From contig WGSR01000093.1 of NCBI GenBank assembly GCA_014871545.1, positions 1-6,245 on the forward strand: a DNA stretch of 6,245 bases, in the 5' to 3' direction. Below are positions 1 to 5,199 of the stretch, one piece after another. The notes below the pieces were generated by a model. That model ran no database searches and was not told where the DNA came from. It worked only from the letters and a program-made list of their open reading frames with translations. The position numbers and the translations under genes were made by a program. How positions within the stretch are numbered: position 1 is the first letter of the stretch; each line of letters starts with the position of its first letter. The stretch is from Collinsella sp. (GTDB lineage Bacteria; Actinomycetota; Coriobacteriia; Coriobacteriales; Coriobacteriaceae).

Positions 1-245
1 TGCGTCAGTACCGCAAGATGTTCCAGCTCGAGGACGTTGAGCTTGAGTTTGAGGACGCCGCCCTGCACGAGATCGCCCGCATGGCGCTTGCCCGCAAGAC
101 CGGCGCCCGCGGCCTGCGTTCCATCTGCGAGGACGTGCTGCAGCAGACGATGTTCGACCTCCCCAGCGAGGAAGGCGTTGCCAAGGTCATCGTGACCGAA
201 GCCTCCGTAAAGGGCGAAGAGCAGCCCCAGCGCATCTACGGGTAA
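1..245 (+). CDS. clpX: ATP-dependent Clp protease ATP-binding subunit ClpX, C-terminal part (5' truncated by window)
   Basis: ClpX is the AAA+ unfoldase that recognises tagged or native substrates and feeds them to the ClpP peptidase in the cytoplasm. Only about the last 80 codons are present; the reading frame is open from base 3 and stops at TAA 243-245. What is seen is the C-terminal small AAA+ subdomain. It starts RQYRKMFQLEDVELEF, then has the sensor-2 motif KTGARGLRSI (codons around 99-128), whose GAR arginine contacts nucleotide in the family. It continues with the typical TMFDLPSEE segment and a short tail ending IYG. This order and spacing match the end of ClpX proteins closely, so the identification is firm although the Walker motifs and zinc domain lie outside the window. 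The ATG at base 18 is an internal methionine, not the start. A strong terminator follows 22 bp after the stop, so clpX probably ends its transcription unit and is not co-transcribed with valS by default. Confidence 0.93.
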   Translation, partial: RQYRKMFQLEDVELEFEDAALHEIARMALARKTGARGLRSICEDVLQQTMFDLPSEEGVAKVIVTEASVKGEEQPQRIYG

Positions 246-266
246 ACCAGCCAAAAACGTGCTTGC

Positions 267-303
267 AAATAGCCTCCGACCACCCGCGGTCGGAGGCTAT
301 TTT
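267..303 (+). terminator. Rho-independent terminator after clpX
   Basis: A perfect 13-bp GC-rich stem (269-281 with 288-300) has a 6-nt loop (282-287). It is flanked by A residues on the left and a run of T (300-303, then TATATATA) on the right. The stem can be extended by two A-T pairs. It lies 22 bp after the clpX stop codon. This is the best conventional terminator in the window. The A/T-rich flanks could also support some activity on the minus strand. Confidence 0.87.
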
Positions 304-396
304 ATATATACGCAATAACCCCAACTACCTGTGTTATTCTGTGTGTTTGTTTAAGCCTCAGCGAAGTCATATCAGACTGAAGTAATCGATACCTAA

Positions 397-511
397 GGGG
401 AGGAATGTAGGCCCGATTTTCGTAGATTCCGCACGAGCCGAAGACCACTTAATGTGGTCTTCGCGCGAGCCAGGACTTGACCGAGCGAAAATCGGGCCTA
501 CATTCCTCCCC
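397..511. repeat. Palindromic element E1: perfect 26-bp arms around a conserved core hairpin
   Basis: The outer arms 397-422 and 486-511 are perfectly complementary over 26 bp. Inside lies a second hairpin, CGAAGACCAC (439-448) with GTGGTCTTCG (454-463), loop TTAAT. Bases 427-477, read on the minus strand, match the core of the element downstream of valS (3275-3324) at 45 of 50 aligned positions with one gap. The outer arms of the two copies do not match each other. No U-tract follows on either strand, so it is not an ordinary terminator. It does not resemble a T-box leader, because the T-box consensus is absent. It ends 10 bp before the valS ribosome binding site. It may be a structured RNA, a palindromic mobile repeat, or a regulatory DNA site; sequence alone does not decide. 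The strand of action is unknown. Confidence 0.85.
477..504 (+). promoter_or_regulatory. Candidate sigma-70-type promoter for valS inside E1
   Basis: TTGACC (477-482, five of six consensus bases) and TACATT (499-504, four of six) are separated by 16 bp. Transcription would start near 511, giving a leader of about 20 nt that contains the valS ribosome binding site. The -35 lies in the E1 core and the -10 in its right arm; E2 has no equivalent pair. An alternative start is a weak -10-like TATTCT at 335-340 with no convincing -35, which would place the whole of E1 in the valS leader. Promoter calls from two hexamers are weak. Confidence 0.3.
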
Positions 512-520
512 GGCGGGACA

Positions 521-525
521 GGGAG
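521..525 (+). promoter_or_regulatory. Ribosome binding site of valS
   Basis: GGGAG ends 6 nt before ATG 532, a good Shine-Dalgarno distance. This favours 532 over the second in-frame ATG at 541. The E1 right arm just upstream contains CTCCC (506-510), which could pair with this GGGAG if the arm is not paired with its partner at 397-422. Confidence 0.7.
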
Positions 526-531
526 AGATAT

Positions 532-3228
532 ATGGAAGAGATGCCCAAGAATTACGATCCGTCGACCAACGAGCCGGCGATCCTGCAGAAGTGGCTCGAC
601 GGCGGCTATTACAAGCGCCGTGAGGGCGTGGGCGACTGCACCGTCACCATTCCGCCTCCCAACGTGACTGGCAAGCTCCACATGGGCCACGCTACCGACG
701 ACTCCATCCAGGACGCCATCATTCGTATGGCTCGCATGCGCGGTAAGTCCACGCGCTGGGTGCTCGGCACCGATCACGCCGGTATCGCCACGCAGACCAA
801 GGTCGACAAGAAGCTCAAGAGCGAGGGCATCAGCCGCCTGGAGATCGGTCGCGATAAGTTTGTCGACGCCTGCTGGGACTGGACCCACGAGTACGGCGGC
901 ATCATCGTCGAGCAGATCAAGCGCATGGGTTGCTCCGTCGACTTCGACAACGAGCGCTTCACCATGGACGAGGACTACGCCCAGGCCGTGCGCAAGGTCT
1001 TCTGCGACTGGTACCACGACGGCCTGATCTACCGTGGCAAGCGCATCGTCAACTGGTGCCCCAACTGCACCACCGCCATCTCGGACGACGAGGCCGAGTA
1101 CAAGGACGAGAAGGGCCATCTGTGGCACCTGCGCTACCCGCTGACCGAGCCGGTTAACGGCCAGGACTACATCGTCGTCGCCACCACGCGTCCCGAGACC
1201 ATGCTCGGCGACACGGGCGTTGCCGTCTCCCCGAAGGATCCCGAGAAGGCCGCCTTTGTGGGTAAGACCGTCAAGCTCCCCATCGTCGACCGAGAGATCC
1301 CCATTTTTGAGGATTGGCATGTCGACGCCAACTTTGGCTCTGGCTTTGTCAAGGTCACCCCGGCCCACGACCCCAACGATTACGCCATGGGTCAGGCTCA
1401 CGACCTGCCGCAGATCAACATTTTCGATGAGCACGCGGTGGTCGTTGAGGGCTATGGCGAGTTCACCGGCATGACCCGCGAGGAGTGCCGTGAGGCCGTC
1501 ATTAAGTGGTTTGAGGAGCACGGCCTGCTCGACCACGTCGAGGACCACGACCACTCCGTCATGCACTGCTACCGTTGCGACGCCGCGCTTGAGCCGTGGC
1601 TGTCCGAGCAGTGGTTCGTCGCCGTTGACAAGCTCAAGGGGCCGGCGCTCGACGCCGTCAACTCCGGCAAGGTCACCTTCCACCCCGCGCGCTGGACGCA
1701 GACCTACACCACCTGGATGGAGAACCTCAAGGACTGGTGCATCAGCCGTCAGCTGTGGTGGGGCCACCGAATCCCCGTGTTCTACTGCGAGGACTGTGGC
1801 TGGGAGGACGCCCTGACCGAGGACACCGACGTGTGCCCCAAGTGTGGCGGCCATCACGTGCATCAGGACGAGAACGTGCTGGACACCTGGTTTAGCTCGC
1901 AGCTGTGGACCTTTGCCACGCAGGGCTGGCCGCAAAAGCCGGAGCTGCTCGAGGGCCATCACCCCACGACGGCGCTGGTCACCGCGCGCGACATCATCGC
2001 GCTGTGGGTCGCTCGCATGGTCATGAGCTCGCTGTACTTCCTGGACGAGGTACCGTTTAAGGACGTCGTCATCTACCCGACGATCCTGGCCAAGGACGGC
2101 AGCCGCATGTCCAAGTCCAAGGGCAACGGCGTTGACCCCATGGACCTCATCGGTATGTACGGCGCCGACGCCATGCGTTACAACCTGCTGACGCTGTGCA
2201 CCAACAACCAGGATGTTAAGTTCGACGCGAACATCGACAAGAAGACCAAGAAGCTCATCGACAGCCCGCGCACCGATCAGGCCAAGAGCTTTGTGACCAA
2301 GATCTGGAACGCCAGCCGCTTCCTGCTTATGAACATGGAGGGCTACACGCCCGGCGAGCCCGTCGTGGAGACGCCGGCCGACGCTTGGATGTTCAGCCGC
2401 CTGGCCAAGGCCGTGAAGATGGTCACCGAGGGCATCGAGAACTACACCTTTGGCGACATGGCCCGCGGCGTGCAGCAGTTCTTCTGGAACGAGGTTTGCG
2501 ACTGGTACGTCGAGGTCACCAAGGCCCGCCTGAAGGGCGAGGGCCGTCTGCAGGCCCAGCGCAACCTGATCTTTGTGCTCGATACCTCCATTCGCCTGAT
2601 GCACCCGCTTATGCCGTTTGTTACCGAGGAGATTTGGGACAACATGCCGGCGAGCGTGCTCGATCTGGACGCCGAGGGCAACGTGGACCGCGCCGAGGCG
2701 CTCATGATCGCCAAGTGGCCCGAGCCCGCCGACTACGCCAAGTATGTCGACGAGAACGCCGAGCGCGCGTTTGAGCTGTGCCGCGCCGTCGTGTCTGCCG
2801 CCCGCGCCACGCGTTCGCGCTATCGCTTGAGCCCCAAGGCCGAGCTCGACGTGGTCGTGCGCGCCGGTGCCGAGGATATCGAGAAGCTCGAGAGCCTGCG
2901 CTCGACCATCGAGCCGCTGGCCAACACCGCTTCGCTGGTCATGGGTACCGACGTCGAGAAGCCGGCTGCGAGCATCGCCGTGGTCGACAGCGGCGTCGAG
3001 GTCTTTGTTGTGCTCGAGGGCAAGGTCGATCTTTCGGCTGAGAAGGCACGCCTGGAGAAGGAGATCGCCGCGGCCCAGAAGGAGCTCGCCGGTTGCGAGA
3101 AGACGCTTGCCAACGAGGGCTTTGTGGCCAAGGCCGCGCCCGCGGTGGTCCAGAAGAAGAGGGACCGTGCAGCTGAGCTCAAGGAGATCCTGGCGGCGCT
3201 GACTGCTCAGGTTGCTGACTTCTCGTAG
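532..3228 (+). CDS. valS: Valine--tRNA ligase (valyl-tRNA synthetase, class Ia)
   Basis: This cytoplasmic enzyme attaches valine to tRNA-Val using ATP and hydrolyses mischarged threonine. The product is 898 aa, within the family's normal length. The nucleotide-binding signature follows PPPNVTGKLHMGH (residues 41-53, HMGH being the HIGH motif), and RMSKS (525-529) is the second class I motif. The inserted editing (CP1) domain shows TTRPET (218-223) and TPAHDPNDY (276-284) with the conserved aspartate D280. Cysteine pairs C176/C179, C346/C349, C419/C422 and C435/C438 look like zinc knuckles. WCISRQLWWGHRIP, around residues 402-415, is the family hallmark. The KIWNASRF segment near 590 leads into the anticodon-binding domain. 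Residues about 830-898 form the charged, heptad-rich coiled-coil tail that contacts tRNA in ValRS. ATG 532 is chosen for its GGGAG site and the normal MEE..PKNYDP start. Codons are strongly C/G-ending. No T-box is seen upstream. The gene is flanked by the two related palindromic elements E1 and E2. Confidence 0.98.
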   Translation: MEEMPKNYDPSTNEPAILQKWLDGGYYKRREGVGDCTVTIPPPNVTGKLHMGHATDDSIQDAIIRMARMRGKSTRWVLGTDHAGIATQTKVDKKLKSEGISRLEIGRDKFVDACWDWTHEYGGIIVEQIKRMGCSVDFDNERFTMDEDYAQAVRKVFCDWYHDGLIYRGKRIVNWCPNCTTAISDDEAEYKDEKGHLWHLRYPLTEPVNGQDYIVVATTRPETMLGDTGVAVSPKDPEKAAFVGKTVKLPIVDREIPIFEDWHVDANFGSGFVKVTPAHDPNDYAMGQAHDLPQINIFDEHAVVVEGYGEFTGMTREECREAVIKWFEEHGLLDHVEDHDHSVMHCYRCDAALEPWLSEQWFVAVDKLKGPALDAVNSGKVTFHPARWTQTYTTWMENLKDWCISRQLWWGHRIPVFYCEDCGWEDALTEDTDVCPKCGGHHVHQDENVLDTWFSSQLWTFATQGWPQKPELLEGHHPTTALVTARDIIALWVARMVMSSLYFLDEVPFKDVVIYPTILAKDGSRMSKSKGNGVDPMDLIGMYGADAMRYNLLTLCTNNQDVKFDANIDKKTKKLIDSPRTDQAKSFVTKIWNASRFLLMNMEGYTPGEPVVETPADAWMFSRLAKAVKMVTEGIENYTFGDMARGVQQFFWNEVCDWYVEVTKARLKGEGRLQAQRNLIFVLDTSIRLMHPLMPFVTEEIWDNMPASVLDLDAEGNVDRAEALMIAKWPEPADYAKYVDENAERAFELCRAVVSAARATRSRYRLSPKAELDVVVRAGAEDIEKLESLRSTIEPLANTASLVMGTDVEKPAASIAVVDSGVEVFVVLEGKVDLSAEKARLEKEIAAAQKELAGCEKTLANEGFVAKAAPAVVQKKRDRAAELKEILAALTAQVADFS

Positions 3229-3239
3229 GTCTTACTGAG

Positions 3240-3355
3240 GGGCGCGGTTTGGGGCATTGCTCGCTACTGCGGACAGTCCTGCTCGTACGAAGGCCACATT
3301 AAATGGCCTTCGGCTCGTGCGGAACTTGTATCGAGCAAAGCCCCAAACCGCTCCC
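3240..3355. repeat. Palindromic element E2, inverted relative of E1, downstream of valS
   Basis: Arms 3240-3263 and 3332-3355 pair at 22 of 24 positions (mismatches 3243/3352 and 3256/3339). The inner hairpin is CGAAGGCCA (3288-3296) with TGGCCTTCG (3304-3312). The core 3275-3324 equals the reverse complement of E1 427-477 except for five substitutions and one gap. Two of the substitutions keep pairing: A-T 444/458 in E1 is G-C 3293/3307 here. The outer arms are different from those of E1 yet still complementary. It starts 11 bp after the valS stop codon. No T-run follows the right arm, so a classical terminator role is not supported, though a stable hairpin here could protect the valS mRNA 3' end. 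An 18-bp region with a small hairpin (GGCCAC 3393-3398 with GTGGCC 3405-3410) lies further downstream in the same gap. Confidence 0.85.
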
Positions 3356-3492
3356 ATAGCGGTTACGGGGGCGTCCGCTGCCTGCCGGTAATGGCCACTG
3401 GGTTGTGGCCTTGATCTTGCTGCAATCGGGTAAAGGCTGAAATTGTCAACGCGAGGGGCTCATTCTTTTTGGTGGGCCTCTTTTTCTATTAT

Positions 3493-3498
3493 GGGGGA
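3493..3498 (+). promoter_or_regulatory. Ribosome binding site of folC
   Basis: GGGGGA lies 9 nt before ATG 3508 and supports that start. The frame is open further upstream, with TTG at 3469 and GTG at 3472, and GAGGGG at 3453-3458 could serve those. The extra 12-13 residues would be a hydrophobic, family-atypical extension, so ATG 3508 is preferred. No convincing promoter is seen in 3356-3507. Confidence 0.55.
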
Positions 3499-3507
3499 CT
3501 TTGGGTT

Positions 3508-4851
3508 ATGGCTAAGCGTTCTGGGTCGTATGTCGTTCCTTTCTCGTTTGAGTTGCTTTCGTTTGGTGAGGCTGTTGGGCTGGCTGCTGATACGGGGCGG
3601 ATTTCTGGGGATGCTGGGCCTCTGCTTGAGACGGTTGTCGATATGCTTGATGAGTTGGGGCGTCCGGACGAGTACTTTGATTGCATTCAGGTTGCTGGTA
3701 CCAATGGCAAGACTTCGACTACGCGTTTTTCGGCTGCCATTCTTCGTGGTGAGGGGCTCAAGACCGCGCTGTATACGTCGCCGCAGCTGGTGCGCTATCC
3801 CGAGCGCATGGAGGTCGATGGACGCGTCGTGAGCGACGAGGCCTTTGCTCGTGGCGTTTCGGCAGCTGTTGAGGCGGGACATCGCGTGAATGCGCGCCGT
3901 GTGGCGGCGGGGGAGCGCGCCTATACCATCACGCCGTTTGACCTGCTGACGGCTGCTGCACTGGTGGTGTTTGCCGAGGCTTGCGTGGACGTGGCCGTGC
4001 TTGAGGTCGGCATGGGCGGACGCTGGGATGCTACGAGTGCGACCGATCCCGTCGCCGTTGCCATTACGGGCATTGGGCTCGATCACACACGTATTTTGGG
4101 CGACACGCTCGAGGCCATTGCGGGGGAGAAGGCTGCGGTCATTAAGCCCGGACGCCTGGTTGTGCTGGGCGAGGGCACGCACGAGGCGAGTGTTCAGCGC
4201 GTGATGGATGCCCGTTGTCGCGAGTGCGGCGTAGTACCGCTCGTGGTGAACCATGCCACGACCAAGGTGCCGGAGCACGTGGGCGATACGGTTGAGTTTA
4301 GCTGCACTACGCCGCGCGCGATCTATACATCGAGCATGGTCAAGCCGGCCTATCAGCCGCAGAATGCCGCGTGCGCGATTATGCTCTGCGAGGGCTATCT
4401 GGGCCGCGAGCTCGACCATGACAAGCTCGATGCGTCGCTTATGGGCTGCCCCACGCCGGGTCGATTTGATGTGCTGGGAACCGATCCGCTCAAGCTGATC
4501 GACGCCTGCCATAACCCTCAGAGCTGCGAGAACTTTGTGAGCGCGCTGGACGAGATCGATCCGTGCGTTGAGAATCGCCCCACGCTGCTGTGTGCCGCGC
4601 TGGCCGATAAGGACGTGGCGGGCATTGTCGATGTGCTGGTTCCGGCGTTCCCGCACGTGGTCGTAACCCAGACCGATTCCGACCGTGCCCTGCCGGCAGA
4701 GGAACTCGCCGCCCTCGTTGATGCCGATAAGCTCACGGGCGTATATCCGAGTGTGTCCGAGGCCCTCGCTGCCTTCGATGCCGCAGACGAGCCTTTCGTA
4801 GCTGCCGGTACCATCACCCTAGCCGGCGAAGTAGCCGGCCTGTTGCGCTAA
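3508..4851 (+). CDS. folC: Bifunctional folylpolyglutamate synthase / dihydrofolate synthase (FolC, Mur ligase fold)
   Basis: FolC adds glutamate to dihydropteroate and/or to reduced folates with ATP, trapping folate in the cytoplasm. From ATG 3508 the product is 447 aa, normal for the family. Seen in order: the P-loop GTNGKTST (residues 64-71, K68), the folate-site segment YTSPQLVRYPERM (near 89-101), TPFDLLTAAAL (from 142), EVGMGGRWDAT (166-176), GLDHTRILGDTLEAIAGEKAAVIKPG (central ATPase domain; lysine K208), YQPQNAACAI, PGRFDVL and DACHNPQS (333-340), the counterpart of the family's DGAHNP. The P-loop GKT and DACHNP are slight variants of the usual GKG and DGAHNP, so a related Mur-type ligase cannot be fully excluded, but the full set of FolC motifs is present. 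The first 64 or so codons are T-ending far more often than the remainder or than valS. The gene follows valS on the same strand, 279 bp apart, and converges on the M24 peptidase gene. Confidence 0.93.
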   Translation: MAKRSGSYVVPFSFELLSFGEAVGLAADTGRISGDAGPLLETVVDMLDELGRPDEYFDCIQVAGTNGKTSTTRFSAAILRGEGLKTALYTSPQLVRYPERMEVDGRVVSDEAFARGVSAAVEAGHRVNARRVAAGERAYTITPFDLLTAAALVVFAEACVDVAVLEVGMGGRWDATSATDPVAVAITGIGLDHTRILGDTLEAIAGEKAAVIKPGRLVVLGEGTHEASVQRVMDARCRECGVVPLVVNHATTKVPEHVGDTVEFSCTTPRAIYTSSMVKPAYQPQNAACAIMLCEGYLGRELDHDKLDASLMGCPTPGRFDVLGTDPLKLIDACHNPQSCENFVSALDEIDPCVENRPTLLCAALADKDVAGIVDVLVPAFPHVVVTQTDSDRALPAEELAALVDADKLTGVYPSVSEALAAFDAADEPFVAAGTITLAGEVAGLLR

Positions 4852-4865
4852 CCCATCCCCTCATC

Positions 4866-4932
4866 AGTTGCGGTGAAATACGGACTGTTTTACAAGCCAG
4901 AGGCCTCAAACAGTCCGTATATCACCGCAACT
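4866..4932. repeat. Long hairpin after folC: 25-bp arms with one mismatch
   Basis: Arms 4866-4890 and 4908-4932 pair at 24 of 25 positions (the single mismatch is A4877/A4921). The loop, 4891-4907, is 17 nt and contains the self-complementary GAGGCCTC (4900-4907). It begins 14 bp after the folC stop codon. It has no T-run on either side, so it may be a 3' mRNA stabiliser, a bidirectional block, or a dispersed palindromic repeat rather than a classical terminator. Confidence 0.8.
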
Positions 4933-4933
4933 C

Positions 4934-4969
4934 AAAAGCAGCCAATTTGGGACGGGGCTTTTTGGCTGC
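4934..4969 (-). terminator. Small hairpin with short T-run on the minus strand
   Basis: GCAGCCAA (4938-4945) pairs with TTGGCTGC (4962-4969) across a 16-nt loop. Read on the minus strand the stem is followed by TTTT (4937-4934), so it might terminate transcription coming from the M24 peptidase gene, about 230 bp away. The stem is only 8 bp, and part of the loop (CGGGGC 4953-4958) can pair instead with GCCCCG (4975-4980). The call is weak. Confidence 0.3.
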
Positions 4970-4993
4970 CCTGTGCCCCGAGTTGACTCGCTT

Positions 4994-5153
4994 GCCACGA
5001 AATGGGCCTATCTACTACGTTTGACCGGTTACCCTCGACCACACGGAACATTGCGAAATTAAAACCGCAGGTAGACGGCTTGCGGATTTTGCGAAAAGTC
5101 GGTTATGGTCGACCCGTGCGGGTTAAACGTAGTAGATAGGCCGTTTTTGTGGC
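4994..5153. repeat. Structured palindrome E3 with U-tract; candidate RNA element or terminator
   Basis: Arms 5005-5026 and 5121-5142 pair over 22 positions with one G-T wobble (5023/5124). After a 2-nt internal mismatch, a second block 4994-5002 pairs with 5145-5153, including one G-T wobble. Inside, TCGACCA (5035-5041) pairs with TGGTCGA (5106-5112). AAAACCGCA (5061-5069) pairs with TGCGG-A-TTTT (5081-5090), with one bulge. Nested stems plus TTTTT (5144-5148) right after the right arm on the plus strand are what one expects of a transcribed RNA or terminator. The roughly 94-nt interior is large for a simple terminator. It shows no obvious sequence match to E1 or E2. No promoter for it was found. 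Confidence 0.65.
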
Positions 5154-5165
5154 GACATTCATGTG

Positions 5166-5196
5166 ATGCGGCAAAGGGGCTGTCCCTTTGCCGCAT
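5166..5196 (-). terminator. Perfect 13-bp hairpin immediately after the M24 peptidase stop codon
   Basis: ATGCGGCAAAGGG (5166-5178) pairs perfectly with CCCTTTGCCGCAT (5184-5196), loop GCTGT. It begins 3 nt beyond the minus-strand stop codon (5200-5202). The position fits a terminator or 3' stabiliser for that gene, but neither strand has a T-run after the stem, so the mechanism is uncertain. Confidence 0.5.
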
Positions 5197-5199
5197 TGC

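Larger units (their letters stand above)
4852..5199. other. Gene-free convergent intergenic region filled with inverted repeats
   Basis: This 348-bp stretch between the ends of folC (+) and the M24 peptidase gene (-) has no credible ORF. It contains four separate inverted repeats, listed individually, which together cover most of it. The only conventional U-tract is at 5144-5148. The unexplained remainder is short (4970-4993 and 5154-5165). Confidence 0.8.

Noticed and set aside
304..531. T-box riboswitch upstream of valS
   Set aside because: tRNA synthetase genes often have one, but the T-box consensus (GGTGGNACCGCG-like) and a specifier stem with terminator are not present.
367..2604. 745-codon open frame on the minus strand antisense to valS
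   Set aside because: It mirrors the C/G-rich third positions of valS, has a composition dominated by Val, Leu, Ala, Asp and His with no recognisable motif, and its end runs through the E1 palindrome. valS itself is unmistakable.
397..3355. E1 and E2 as retron or integron attC-like sites
   Set aside because: Complementary arms around a conserved core invite the comparison, but no reverse transcriptase or integrase gene is in the window and the specific conserved motifs of those systems were not seen.
3361..3420. Cobalamin- or folate-type riboswitch before folC
   Set aside because: CCGGTAATGGCCACTGG looks superficially like cobalamin riboswitch pieces, but the spacing is collapsed and the other boxes are missing. 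I see no tetrahydrofolate or ZTP riboswitch core either.
3453..3485. Terminator before folC (GAGG...CCTC followed by TTTTT)
   Set aside because: Only four base pairs form before mismatches, so a stable stem is not supported despite the T-run.
3460..4656. 398-codon open frame on the minus strand antisense to folC
   Set aside because: Shadow of folC. It is Arg/His-rich, has no motif or plausible ribosome site, and overlaps a clear gene.
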